DNA of 64,000 nt from contig JAFYOU010000006.1 in assembly GCA_017560095.1 (NCBI GenBank), forward strand, positions 26,476-90,475, given 5' to 3'. The stretch comes from Candidatus Gastranaerophilales bacterium. Lineage in GTDB: Bacteria; Cyanobacteriota; Vampirovibrionia; Gastranaerophilales; Gastranaerophilaceae. This document shows positions 42,510 to 51,842 of this stretch, one piece after another. Numbering within the stretch: the first letter of the stretch is position 1; every line of letters begins with the position of its first letter. Under the pieces are notes generated by a model. The model saw nothing but the letters and a program-made list of their open reading frames with translations. It did not search any database and had not been told where the DNA came from. A program made the translations under genes and the position numbers.

Positions 42510-43907
42510 ATGATTAAATTAGATTTCAGCAACACAACTAGTCAAATTATAGGCAACGAAGGACTTGATTTAACTCAATCTTTCAATGAATATGCTCCAA
42601 AAATACAAGAAATAATTACTAATTTAAACATGAGAAAAGATAAACCTGGCTCTTGGCTTCAATGGATGAATCTTGGTTACAACGAAGAAACTGTTTGGTA
42701 TGTTAAAGAATTTGCTGCAATGGTTGATGGCAGATTTGATAACATTTTAGTTTTAGGTATTGGTGGTTCTGCTCTTGGTGCTCAAGCATTATCAGAAGCA
42801 CTTTTAAAACCGTATTGGAATTTATTAGATAAAGAACAAAGAGACAATCTTCCAAAAATCTTTTTTCTAGATAATATTGACCCAGACCAAATTACAGCTT
42901 TATTAGAAATTTTAGATTTAAAGAAAACTTTAGTCAATGTAATAACAAAATCAGGCTCAACCGCAGAGACAATGAGTCAATTTATGATAATCAAAGACAA
43001 AATGCATGAACTTTTAGGAGATGATTATCGCAAAAACATTGTTGCAACAACGGATAAACAAATTGGAATTTTAAGGCAACTAGCAAACGAAGAAGGTTAT
43101 AAAACTTTCGTGGTTCCAGATGATGTAGGCGGTAGATTCAGCGTATTTTCAGCTGTTGGATTAGTTCCTTTAGCATTAGTTGGAATTGATATCGATGAAA
43201 TTATCAGAGGCATCAAAATAATGGATTTAACTCTAAAAAATACAGATATCAACAAAAATATTGCAGCTCAAAATGCCCTAATTCATTATTTAATGGATAC
43301 ACAAAAAAGCAAATACTTGAGCGTAATGATGCCTTATTCTTCTCGTTTAAAATACGTTTCCGATTGGTATGTTCAACTTTGGGCAGAATCCTTAGGAAAA
43401 GAATTCGATAGAGATGGAAATAAAATTAATAATGGCCCAACTCCAATAAAAGCTTTAGGCGCAACTGATCAACACAGCCAAATCCAACTTTATAATGAAG
43501 GCAAGAATGATAAAGTAATTACTTTTATTCGAGTTGATGAATTTGATAATGAATTATCAATTCCCAATATTTTTGAATATACAGGCTTAAATTACCTTGG
43601 CGGAAAAACCATTAATCGTTTAATTAATGCCGAAGCAGATTCAACTGCCGTTGCTTTGGCTGATTATAAACGTCCAAATCTGACTATTCACTTGCCTAAA
43701 ATTAATGAATATTATCTAGCTCAATTATTCTATATGTTTGAAATGCAAACAGCGATTATTGGCGAATTATACAATATTGATGCATTCAACCAACCAGGAG
43801 TTGAACAAGCCAAGAACTATACTTATGCACTAATGGGACGCTTAGGTTATGAAGACACAGCAGCAGAACTAAACGAAAAGATCAACAGAGGTAATATTAA
43901 TGCTTAA
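42510..43907 (+). CDS. pgi: Glucose-6-phosphate isomerase
   Basis: 465 aa of the shorter (Firmicutes/Cyanobacteria-type) PGI. NILVLGIGGSALGAQAL (about residues 80-96) is the first sugar-phosphate site, NVITKSGSTAETMSQF the second (about 149-164), then DDVGGRFSVFSAVGLVPL and the family's DQHSQIQLYNEG. It interconverts glucose-6-P and fructose-6-P. The end overlaps speB by 8 nt. Confidence 0.95.
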   Translation: MIKLDFSNTTSQIIGNEGLDLTQSFNEYAPKIQEIITNLNMRKDKPGSWLQWMNLGYNEETVWYVKEFAAMVDGRFDNILVLGIGGSALGAQALSEALLKPYWNLLDKEQRDNLPKIFFLDNIDPDQITALLEILDLKKTLVNVITKSGSTAETMSQFMIIKDKMHELLGDDYRKNIVATTDKQIGILRQLANEEGYKTFVVPDDVGGRFSVFSAVGLVPLALVGIDIDEIIRGIKIMDLTLKNTDINKNIAAQNALIHYLMDTQKSKYLSVMMPYSSRLKYVSDWYVQLWAESLGKEFDRDGNKINNGPTPIKALGATDQHSQIQLYNEGKNDKVITFIRVDEFDNELSIPNIFEYTGLNYLGGKTINRLINAEADSTAVALADYKRPNLTIHLPKINEYYLAQLFYMFEMQTAIIGELYNIDAFNQPGVEQAKNYTYALMGRLGYEDTAAELNEKINRGNINA

Positions 43908-44736
43908 AGGGCCTTTTTTATCAAAAGATTTTATTGGAGCAAACTCAAACTATGATGAATCTAAGATTGTAATGCTTGGTATGCCTTATGATTGCACTTG
44001 TTCAAACCGTGCCGGCACTCGTTTTGGCCCACAAGCTGCAAGACTTGAAAGCATTGGTATTGAAACATATTCTGTTTATTTTGATACAGAAATGGAAGAT
44101 TTAAACTTCTATGACGCAGGTGATTTAGAATATCCTTTTGGAAACGCAAAAAAAGCACTTGATATTACAGAAGATAATGTCGATTGCATTTATAATGACG
44201 GCAAAAAACTTCTTGGTATTGGCGGAGAACATTTAATCACTTTAGCTTCTGTTAAATCTGTTTTAAAAAAATATGATAATGTTGCAGTTATTCAATTTGA
44301 TGCCCATACAGATTTAAGAAAACAATATTTAGGCGAAGAATTAACCCATAGCGGAGTTATGTATAAAATAGCCGAACTTATAGGCTATGAAAATATTGCT
44401 CAAATTGGTCTAAGAAGTGGTGAAAAAGAAGAATTTGATATAGTTAAAAAATATTCTACTTTAAAAACAAAAAAAGAACAGCTAGACAAATTCAAAGATA
44501 AAAATATCTTTTTAACAATAGATTTAGATGTTTTAGATCCAAGCTTAATGAGCGGTGTTGGAACTCCAGAAGCTGGCGGTTTAACCTATTTAGAATTAAT
44601 GGAATGGATAACTTATCTTAAAAACTTTAATATTGTTGGAGCAGACGTAATGGAACTTGCTCCCGATGTTGATATTACAAAAACATCAACCGCTACAACA
44701 TGTAAGTTAATAAGAGAAGTATTAAATCTCTTATAA
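43900..44736 (+). CDS. speB: Agmatinase/ureohydrolase (SpeB family)
   Basis: 278 aa. The manganese-binding motifs are intact: GIGGEHLITLA, VIQFDAHTDLRKQY, and FLTIDLDVLDPSLMSGVGTPEAGGL. It probably hydrolyses agmatine to putrescine plus urea, which feeds the spermidine synthase encoded at 50991. The ATG overlaps pgi; no separate promoter is visible. Confidence 0.9.
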   Translation: MLKGPFLSKDFIGANSNYDESKIVMLGMPYDCTCSNRAGTRFGPQAARLESIGIETYSVYFDTEMEDLNFYDAGDLEYPFGNAKKALDITEDNVDCIYNDGKKLLGIGGEHLITLASVKSVLKKYDNVAVIQFDAHTDLRKQYLGEELTHSGVMYKIAELIGYENIAQIGLRSGEKEEFDIVKKYSTLKTKKEQLDKFKDKNIFLTIDLDVLDPSLMSGVGTPEAGGLTYLELMEWITYLKNFNIVGADVMELAPDVDITKTSTATTCKLIREVLNLL

Positions 44737-44844
44737 ACAAGCCATTAAACCGTATAAAGATAAAACACCCACACTCGAAATAATAATCCAAAAGTGTGCC
44801 ATAGGGTGTAAATTGTTCCAAGTTTCGACAATCATTGATTTCAT
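44731..44844 (-). CDS. Small membrane protein, 37 aa
   Basis: ATG 44844, with TATAAT (44856-44851) exactly 6 nt upstream on the minus strand and no Shine-Dalgarno. MKSMIVETWNNLHPMAHFWI then a hydrophobic helix (IISSVGVLSLYGLMACL). The stop lies in the end of speB on the other strand. The small-membrane-protein pattern with a perfect -10 box supports it; function unknown. Confidence 0.5.
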   Translation of the reverse strand: MKSMIVETWNNLHPMAHFWIIISSVGVLSLYGLMACL

Positions 44845-44975
44845 AGCTGAATTATATTATCATTTTTAGCCTTTTCAATCATCCAACAAGACTAATTTGT
44901 TTTAAGTTTTTTGTTGGCAATTTTTTTAAGGAATTATTTTTATAATTATATGCAAGCACTATTGGAGCAATTAAA

Positions 44976-46964
44976 TTGATTAAAAAAATTAATTTTAATA
45001 TATTTGCCAAACAAAATGCACAAAAAGAAAACAAAGTGTATAATCAAAGCTTGCCGCGCAATTTTACTTTTACTTCAAATGTAAAAATGAACACCTACAA
45101 AAGTTATTATATTACACATCCTACATTAAAAAAATCAACTACTTCAAGCTCAATAATTTCATTTGGCAATATTGACAAATGCTTTTCCAACGGAGATAAA
45201 ACAGATCATCCCAAAATTACACAACATCAAGAAAGATCCAAAACAACAATTCATACTATTTCTACTACCAAAGAAGAAACCAATCAATTGATGAAGGGGT
45301 TTTTCGCAAACAATAATCCTGAAATAGAAAAAACCCTATCCAATGTCGATTTTTCTCAATATGGCAAACTTGGTTTACCATTAACTTATTCAAGGAAAGA
45401 ATTTTTATCTGATTTATCTAGTATTCTTGATAATATTTCCAAACAAAAAAAAGCTGATATATTAACAAAATTAAGCATAACGTTAATTGATGATAATGGC
45501 GCATTAGAATATAATGGAATAATTGATTTATCTCAATTGGATTCTGATGGCGCTGAAGGCGAGGTATTATCTTTAGCAACAAGATTTATTAAAGAAAATT
45601 CAATTTCAACAGATGATAAAAAATTAAATGAAATTCTTAATTCTTTAATTCGAGGCATACCTGAATTTATTAATATTATTGGCAAACAACAGCAAGAAAA
45701 ACAAGAACTTTCTATCGATATTCATACACTTACTACCCTAAAAGAAACAATAAATAATCCCGAATATCAAAATTTATCGAATCGAGATAAATTTTGTTTA
45801 AAATTTGCAATCATTCTTCAAGATATCGCCAAAGCTGAAGCTATTAAAGATGAAGAACACTCTTTAATAAGTGCATTATATGCAAAAGATATTTTAAATA
45901 AATTCAATTTACCATATGAAATTAAAGATAGAATTTACGAATTAATTAAAAATCACCATTGGTTTGAAAACTGTAGTAAAAAACCTCCTTTATGCTTAAA
46001 CACTGCTGGAGCTTTTAGAAGAGCAAATGATTTTAAAATAGCTCAAATTATAACCGAATCAAATTTAAGAAGCACAAGCACTAATGGTGATTTACGCAAA
46101 GAAGATAAAGCGATGCTAGATGATTTAAAAGAACATATTGAAAATACAATTGCAATTATAAATGCTTCTGGGGTGTTTTTTTTAACAAGCAAAGTTATTA
46201 ATCCAAAAAAACTCCCAACAATCAAACACAATGGAACAGAATACAAAGTTATTAATTTTACTCAGCTACCAGAAGATTTCGATTTATTTCAATTTGGTTT
46301 CGAGCCAGGAACAAGTGTTGAAAATTTTAGAATTTGGATGCATATGTTTCACAATAATAAATTAAATAACCCAGAAACACTATATGAATTGCAAGATGTA
46401 AATAATGAAAAACTTTTATGTGCCACATATGGTTCAGTTAAAAATTCCAAAACTTATGATTATAGGAAATATGGGGTTAGCTTAGAAGTCGAGCAAGTTA
46501 ACATAGCAAATGCAACTAACTGCGATCAAAACTCTGATGAATATAGAATAAAAAAAGATTTTAAAAGATTCAAAGATATTATACTGGGTATGGATGATGT
46601 AAGTGAATATAGAGATTTTATAGCTGAATCAATAAAAGCCACATTAAATTTAACATTTGAAGAATATCGCGATTTATATCCGCAAATTCAAAAATACAAA
46701 TATGCTTCTCAACTTGATAATACTAGCGAAATAAAAATTGGAAACAAAATATTTACAGGAAAACAAATTAAAGAAGCAATTTTAAAAGCAAATGATTCAA
46801 TGATCATAGAAAATCCAAGACCTTTAGACTGTAACGAGGCAATCTTATATACCCCAAAAATTAATGCGATTATAGCTAAAACAAATACTCTTAATGATAT
46901 ACCTCAGACACTACTAGATTTCGCAGAAAAATACGCATTACCTATTTATTTATTAGGCGAATAA
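44976..46964 (+). CDS. Orphan protein with degenerate HD domain, 662 aa
   Basis: Starts at TTG 44976 with GGAG 9 nt upstream; no in-frame ATG is nearby. N-terminus MIKKINFNIFAKQNAQ and then NFTFTSN, a motif shared with two other orphans here. Residues ~245-335 resemble an HD phosphohydrolase (FCLKFAIILQDIAKAE, DEEHSLISALYAKDIL, YELIKNHHWF), but the leading His-Asp is Gln-Asp. The rest is mixed alpha/beta with no name. No signal peptide. Function unknown; nucleotide-hydrolase ancestry with impaired metal site is inference. Confidence 0.55.
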   Translation: MIKKINFNIFAKQNAQKENKVYNQSLPRNFTFTSNVKMNTYKSYYITHPTLKKSTTSSSIISFGNIDKCFSNGDKTDHPKITQHQERSKTTIHTISTTKEETNQLMKGFFANNNPEIEKTLSNVDFSQYGKLGLPLTYSRKEFLSDLSSILDNISKQKKADILTKLSITLIDDNGALEYNGIIDLSQLDSDGAEGEVLSLATRFIKENSISTDDKKLNEILNSLIRGIPEFINIIGKQQQEKQELSIDIHTLTTLKETINNPEYQNLSNRDKFCLKFAIILQDIAKAEAIKDEEHSLISALYAKDILNKFNLPYEIKDRIYELIKNHHWFENCSKKPPLCLNTAGAFRRANDFKIAQIITESNLRSTSTNGDLRKEDKAMLDDLKEHIENTIAIINASGVFFLTSKVINPKKLPTIKHNGTEYKVINFTQLPEDFDLFQFGFEPGTSVENFRIWMHMFHNNKLNNPETLYELQDVNNEKLLCATYGSVKNSKTYDYRKYGVSLEVEQVNIANATNCDQNSDEYRIKKDFKRFKDIILGMDDVSEYRDFIAESIKATLNLTFEEYRDLYPQIQKYKYASQLDNTSEIKIGNKIFTGKQIKEAILKANDSMIIENPRPLDCNEAILYTPKINAIIAKTNTLNDIPQTLLDFAEKYALPIYLLGE

Positions 46965-46965
46965 A

Positions 46966-47514
46966 CTATTTCCCTCTTCGCAATTTTAATATTTTTGGAT
47001 TTTTATTATCTTTACTTAACGCAATATCATCTATCCAATGTGCAATTAATTTGCCATTTTCATCATAAACAAATTGTTCATTTTTATCTACTTCAAAAGA
47101 AATACTAATTAAATTCCCATACCTTGAATATCCTAAAACCTTTCTTGGATAGTCGCTTCCCTTAATGATATCAAATTTAATCAAACTTCCTAAAATATTA
47201 TAATAAAAGGCATATTGGGGAGTCTCAAAATAAGTTATAGAATATGAAGCTAAAGTATTTTTTAAATAAAAAGGACATAATACTCTTCCAAGATTAGTTT
47301 GCATAATTCCTTGTTCAATAAAACCCAAATTTTCTTTTCTATTTGGATCTTTTAAATATTTTTTATAAAATTCTTTTTCAATTTTTTGTTCAACATCCGT
47401 AAATGCCTCAATTCGAGCACTAGCCTCGTTATAAGTTGTTCCAATTTGAATAACTTCTTGAGCGTGTGAAGTTAAAAACATTGCCAAAAACAAAACTAAA
47501 AATATTTTAAACAT
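46966..47514 (-). CDS. Secreted uncharacterised protein, 182 aa
   Basis: Signal peptide MFKIFLVLFLAMFLTSHA, then a helical part (ARIEAFTDVEQKIEKEFYKKYL) and a beta-rich end with RKVLGYSRYGNLISISFEVD and QFVYDENGKLIAHWID, YD-repeat-like strands. Family unknown. Overlaps the end of miaA by 8 nt and follows it in the same transcript. Confidence 0.55.
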   Translation of the reverse strand: MFKIFLVLFLAMFLTSHAQEVIQIGTTYNEASARIEAFTDVEQKIEKEFYKKYLKDPNRKENLGFIEQGIMQTNLGRVLCPFYLKNTLASYSITYFETPQYAFYYNILGSLIKFDIIKGSDYPRKVLGYSRYGNLISISFEVDKNEQFVYDENGKLIAHWIDDIALSKDNKNPKILKLRRGK

Positions 47515-48373
47515 TTAAATCCTCTAAAATATCATTTTCACTATTTATGAGTTTAATTTCGGAATTACTTCTAAAATATGTTAATTGTCGCTTTGCAAAA
47601 TTTCTTGTATATTGCTTTATTTTATCAATTGCAAAATCCACATCTTCAAATTCAAAAAACTCACTATATCCTATAGTATTTCTGATTATTTTTGAATCAG
47701 GATAAAGTTCTTTATTTCTTTGCCATTCTTCATAAAGACCCATTTTTATCATCTCATCAACTCGAAAATTAATTCTTTCATATAAAATTTCTCTATCCCA
47801 ATTGGGCATATACCATTTTGCATTATAGCACCGATTTTTAGGTCTTTTATAACTGCTTATGGGTTGGCCCAAAGCCAAACATATTTCAATTGAGCGTATT
47901 ACTTTATCTTTATTATTTGGATGAATCATTGATGCACGAATTGAATCTAGCTTATTTAACTTCTCCCAAAGCTCATTATTAGATATTTTAGACAATTCTT
48001 CTCTTAATTCAGGATTAATTTGACATTCTGGTAATGCATTTTCATCTAATAAACTTTTTATATAAAACCAAGTTCCACCGCAAATTATTACATTTTTATT
48101 GCGCAATTGAATTTCTTTGATCTTTTCTTTAGCTAAAGATACAAAATCTCCAGCGGAAAATTCATTTATTGGCTCTAATATATCAATCAAATGATGAACA
48201 ATGCCATTTTGTTCTTCTAATGTTGGTTTTGCACTAACTATATCTAGATTTTTATAAACTATTCGAGAATCTGCACAAATAATTTCAGCGTTAATTTTCT
48301 TGGCTAGATTTATCGATATCTTGGTCTTCCCTGATGCAGTAGCACCTGTCAACACAATTATTTCTTTGTTCAT
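47507..48373 (-). CDS. miaA: tRNA dimethylallyltransferase MiaA
   Basis: 288 aa. P-loop LTGATASGKTKISINLAKK (residues 8-26), ADSRIVYKNLDIVSAKPT, HHLIDILEP, VIICGGTWFYIKSLLD and the tRNA-contacting IEICLALGQPISSYK. It isopentenylates A37 of UNN-decoding tRNAs. The start lies 83 nt inside the preceding membrane-protein gene in another frame. Confidence 0.95.
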   Translation of the reverse strand: MNKEIIVLTGATASGKTKISINLAKKINAEIICADSRIVYKNLDIVSAKPTLEEQNGIVHHLIDILEPINEFSAGDFVSLAKEKIKEIQLRNKNVIICGGTWFYIKSLLDENALPECQINPELREELSKISNNELWEKLNKLDSIRASMIHPNNKDKVIRSIEICLALGQPISSYKRPKNRCYNAKWYMPNWDREILYERINFRVDEMIKMGLYEEWQRNKELYPDSKIIRNTIGYSEFFEFEDVDFAIDKIKQYTRNFAKRQLTYFRSNSEIKLINSENDILEDLNV

Positions 48374-49166
48374 AATAATTAAATATTAGCATAATCGCAG
48401 CGCTAATAAAATAAATATGGCAAAATATGAGTAAAGCTGAAACAATTACATTTGCGCCAAACTTCATACTTATATAATTTAATAAAAAATAAACAACAAA
48501 AATACTAACATGGATCATTAACGCTCCAAAAAAGTTTTTAAATAAAAAACAAAATGCATTTTTAAGAGCAACTATCGGCCTTATAAAGATGTTTGTTTTT
48601 TCGTCAAAAACAATAGCTGGATAATAAAATAACATCAAAAATGCGAATGTTAATGTTGAAAAAATATAAACCAACTGCCAAACACTTAAAATATATTTTT
48701 GATTATCAGGTAAAGAATTAAAATACTCCATTAAGGCTTGATTATTTTGAATATTAGATATTACTTCTTTTGAAATAAAATCCACATTCCCAACAAAATA
48801 CTGAGAAATTTTAGCAGACAAAGTAATTGCAAAAATAAAAAGTGCCAAATAAATAAAAAATCCTATTCCAAGAGAAACAATATTTTTCCCTATTCCTTCA
48901 AGAAAAACCCCCCAATGACTTTTATCTTCTCTAAATTGAGGCGTCTTTGCGCTTTCTTTGATTATTTCAAGCCAACCAGAAATAAAACAAAGCGCGAATA
49001 CAAAAAAACAAAAAACCATAACTAACGCATTAAATGACGTTTTTGTACTTAACGCAACACCCCCAAGAAAACTTGAAGAAATGATATACAACATAAAAAA
49101 CATTGCAATTGCTGGTTCAGAAAAAATTGTAGCAATTGTTTTTTTATATATATTTAACAAATTCAT
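48291..49166 (-). CDS. Polytopic membrane protein, 291 aa
   Basis: About six membrane helices, beginning with an N-terminal half (EPAIAMFFMLYIISSSFLGGV, LVMVFCFFVFALCFISGWLEI) and a periplasmic loop around NIQNNQALMEYFNSLPDNQ. No named family. GAGGAG precedes the ATG. Its last 27 codons overlap miaA in a different frame; the tail after the final helix (NYYEQRNNCVDRCYCIREDQ) is the translated overlap. Confidence 0.65.
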   Translation of the reverse strand: MNLLNIYKKTIATIFSEPAIAMFFMLYIISSSFLGGVALSTKTSFNALVMVFCFFVFALCFISGWLEIIKESAKTPQFREDKSHWGVFLEGIGKNIVSLGIGFFIYLALFIFAITLSAKISQYFVGNVDFISKEVISNIQNNQALMEYFNSLPDNQKYILSVWQLVYIFSTLTFAFLMLFYYPAIVFDEKTNIFIRPIVALKNAFCFLFKNFFGALMIHVSIFVVYFLLNYISMKFGANVIVSALLIFCHIYFISAAIMLIFNYYEQRNNCVDRCYCIREDQDIDKSSQEN

Positions 49167-49253
49167 TTTTATAAACTCCTCGAGATTTACAATTTATACC
49201 AAATAATCTATTATTAATATATTACACGCATAGTTAAAAATACAAGGTAAGAA

Positions 49254-49934
49254 ATGTTAAAATTTTCCAAAAAACATGATTACAAGGGTTTGCTAATTTG
49301 TGTTGAAGGTATTGATGGTTCAGGAAAAACCACGCAACTAGAACTATTATATTCCTGGCTCAAATCTAAAAAGTTAGATGTTCTTTTAACCGAATGGAAT
49401 TCATCTGAATTAATTGCAAACACAACAAAAAAAGCCAAAAAGAAAAACCTGCTATCAGGAAGAACTTTTTCCTTATTGCACGCAGTTGATTTTGCAGATA
49501 GACTAGAAAGAACTATTAAACCAGCACTTAAGGCAGGCTTTATAGTTTTAGCTGATAGATATTTTTACACAGCATTTGCCCGAGATGTTGCAAGAAATGT
49601 TGAAGCAACTTGGGTTAGAAATATGTACTCTTTTGCGCTTGAGCCAGATTTAACCTTCTATTTTGATATTTCTCCAAAAGATAGTTTGGAACGTATCTGC
49701 GCCAATCGCCAACCAAAATTTTACGAAGCCGGTATGGATATGAAGCTTTCTAATAACCCTTATAAAAGCTATATCATGTTTCAAAATAGAATAGTTGAGC
49801 AATACCAAGAAATGGTTGAAGAGTTTGATTTAATCAAGATTGATGCACTAGACAGCATTCATGATAAGCAAAAAATCATGCGAGAAAAAGTAACCGAACT
49901 TTTAGCTAAAAATAAAATCTCAATAGAAAAATAG
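49254..49934 (+). CDS. Thymidylate kinase-like protein 1
   Basis: 226 aa. P-loop VEGIDGSGKTTQLELL (residues ~18-33), base-recognition helix around TFSLLHAVDFADRLERTIKPAL, DRY-type motif LADRYFYTAFARDVAR and a LID-like stretch. TMP kinase family, but DRYxxS is DRYFYT and the overall length is slightly above typical Tmk. AAGGTAAG precedes the ATG. Followed after 8 nt by a paralogue. One may be the true Tmk; which one is open. Confidence 0.8.
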   Translation: MLKFSKKHDYKGLLICVEGIDGSGKTTQLELLYSWLKSKKLDVLLTEWNSSELIANTTKKAKKKNLLSGRTFSLLHAVDFADRLERTIKPALKAGFIVLADRYFYTAFARDVARNVEATWVRNMYSFALEPDLTFYFDISPKDSLERICANRQPKFYEAGMDMKLSNNPYKSYIMFQNRIVEQYQEMVEEFDLIKIDALDSIHDKQKIMREKVTELLAKNKISIEK

Positions 49935-49942
49935 GTTAAATT

Positions 49943-50614
49943 ATGCACATAAACAAAAATCACGGCTACGATGGCCTATTAATAGTAATTGAAGGAACAG
50001 ATGGTTCTGGAAAATCTACACAGGTTAATATGCTATCAAAATACATTAAAGAAAAATGCTACGGATGTACTGTTTCGCAATGGAAAACATCAAGACTTAT
50101 CTCAGGCGTAATTAATGAAGCAAAAGAAAGAAATATGCTTAACACTACAACCTTTTCTCTTCTTTATGCTGCAGATTATACAGACAGACTTGAAAATGAA
50201 ATAATTCCCGCTTTAAAAGCTGGTTTTGTAGTATTAATGGACAGATATATCTACACAGCATATGTGCGTGATTCTGTTAGAGGCCATGATATCAATTGGG
50301 TCAAAAACTTATATAGCTATGCACCAAAACCTGATTTAGTATTTTATTTAAATGTCCCAGAATCCGAACTAATCAAACGCTTAATAGCCAAAAATGGCGT
50401 TTTAGATTATTTTGAATCAGGAAGAGACATTGGCCTTTCAACAGACATTTATAATAGTTTTGAAATATATCAAAAAAGATGCCTGGACGAATATAAAAAA
50501 TTATCCAAAGAATATAGTTTTATTGAACTTGATGGCACAAAAGACAAAAATGAAATCCATAAATCAATAAAAGCAAAAGTGCTTGAATTACTTGATTCAT
50601 GCGAGGCTCAATAA
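49943..50614 (+). CDS. Thymidylate kinase-like protein 2
   Basis: 223 aa, clear paralogue of the preceding gene along its whole length: IEGTDGSGKSTQVNMLSKYI, WKTSRLISGVINEAKERNML, TFSLLYAADYTDRLENEIIPAL, LMDRYIYTAYVRDSVRG. Both keep the P-loop Lys and the DRY Arg. The pair may form a heterodimer or act on different nucleotides. AGGTTAAATT before the ATG is a weak ribosome binding site, so translation may be coupled. Confidence 0.8.
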   Translation: MHINKNHGYDGLLIVIEGTDGSGKSTQVNMLSKYIKEKCYGCTVSQWKTSRLISGVINEAKERNMLNTTTFSLLYAADYTDRLENEIIPALKAGFVVLMDRYIYTAYVRDSVRGHDINWVKNLYSYAPKPDLVFYLNVPESELIKRLIAKNGVLDYFESGRDIGLSTDIYNSFEIYQKRCLDEYKKLSKEYSFIELDGTKDKNEIHKSIKAKVLELLDSCEAQ

Positions 50615-50618
50615 AAAT

Positions 50619-50915
50619 CTATCTATGAGTAACAACAGGCAACACCGAATTATCTTTTTGCTCATTTTGTTGCTTTAACAGAGCTTTTCTTCTTTGTTCT
50701 CTTTTATAAATTACACTACTTAAAAGATTATAAGCGCTTTCGCTATTTACGCAATTTATTCTAACCGTATTATCATCTAGTTCTACATCAATCGATTTTG
50801 TTTCAATAAAATCTGATTTAAAGCCCGTAATCTGAATAATTCTATTTTTTAAAATAGATAAAGGTAGGGCAATAAATTCTTCAAATGAATCCATGATTTT
50901 ATTTTTGCTTTTCAT
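50619..50915 (-). CDS. Uncharacterised 98-aa protein
   Basis: MKSKNKIMDSFEEFIALPLS, then a strand-rich core (KSIDVELDDNTVRINCVNSE) and a basic/Gln-rich tail. Not recognised. TATAAT (minus strand, 50928-50923) is 7 nt before the ATG, no Shine-Dalgarno. Convergent with the kinase pair and divergent from speE. Confidence 0.5.
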   Translation of the reverse strand: MKSKNKIMDSFEEFIALPLSILKNRIIQITGFKSDFIETKSIDVELDDNTVRINCVNSESAYNLLSSVIYKREQRRKALLKQQNEQKDNSVLPVVTHR

Positions 50916-50990
50916 TAAAATTATTATATCAAAATAGTAATTTTTTTTGTATAATTAAAGAAAGTTTAATCTTAATAAAGGAAAAAAATA

Positions 50991-51842
50991 ATGTCTGAAA
51001 ATCTTTACCACGAAATTACACCCGAAGGTTTTGGAATTGCAATTGAAAAAGATAAAGATTTATTTTCAATAAAATCACCTTATCAACAAATAGATTTCTT
51101 TCATTCTAGAGCATTTGGAAATGTTATGACTCTAGATGGCCTAATGATGACAACAGAAAGAGATGAATTTTTCTATCATGAAATGATTGCTCATATCCCA
51201 ATGTTGACTCATCCAAATCCTGAATACGTTTTAGTTATAGGTGGCGGTGATGGTGGTACTGTTAGAGAAATTCTTAAACATCCATCAGTAAAAAGAGTTG
51301 ATATGGTTGAAATTGATGGCGATGTCGTTGAAGGTTGCAAAAAATATCAACCAACAATTTCTTGTGCTTTAGATGACCCAAGAGTAAATGTTTTAATTCA
51401 AGACGCTGTTGAATTTATTAAAGATAAAGTTGATGAATATGATGTTGTTTTATCAGATTCAACAGACCCAATTGGCCCTGGCGAAGGTTTGTTTAACGAT
51501 AATTTTTATAACAATGTTAAACGCGCACTGAAAAAAGGTGGAATTGTTGTTCCTCAAACAGAAGGCCCATTTGCGCAAAGCGAAAATATGAAAAAAACAT
51601 ATCAAATGCTAAGAAGAGTATTTAAAAATGTTGCTCCATATTGTGGCCCAATGCCAACATATCCTGGCGGATATTGGTCTTGGGGCTTTTGCAGTGATGA
51701 TGTTGAAATTCCAAGAGATTATACAAAAATTGATGAAAAGCGCGCTCTTGCAATTCAAAAAACATGCAAAATTTATAATAGAGAACTTCACTCTGCAGTA
51801 TTCTGCGTTCCAAATTTCGTTAAAGAACTAGCTAATGGATAA
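50991..51842 (+). CDS. speE: Spermidine synthase
   Basis: 283 aa. VLVIGGGDGGTVREILKHPSV (about 82-102) is the aminopropyl-donor site; YDVVLSDSTDPIGPGEGLF holds the catalytic Asp; the N-terminal sheet and YHEMIAHIPMLTHPNP are typical. It adds an aminopropyl group to putrescine, the product expected from SpeB. AAAGGAAA precedes the ATG. Overlaps aroA by 8 nt. Confidence 0.95.
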   Translation: MSENLYHEITPEGFGIAIEKDKDLFSIKSPYQQIDFFHSRAFGNVMTLDGLMMTTERDEFFYHEMIAHIPMLTHPNPEYVLVIGGGDGGTVREILKHPSVKRVDMVEIDGDVVEGCKKYQPTISCALDDPRVNVLIQDAVEFIKDKVDEYDVVLSDSTDPIGPGEGLFNDNFYNNVKRALKKGGIVVPQTEGPFAQSENMKKTYQMLRRVFKNVAPYCGPMPTYPGGYWSWGFCSDDVEIPRDYTKIDEKRALAIQKTCKIYNRELHSAVFCVPNFVKELANG

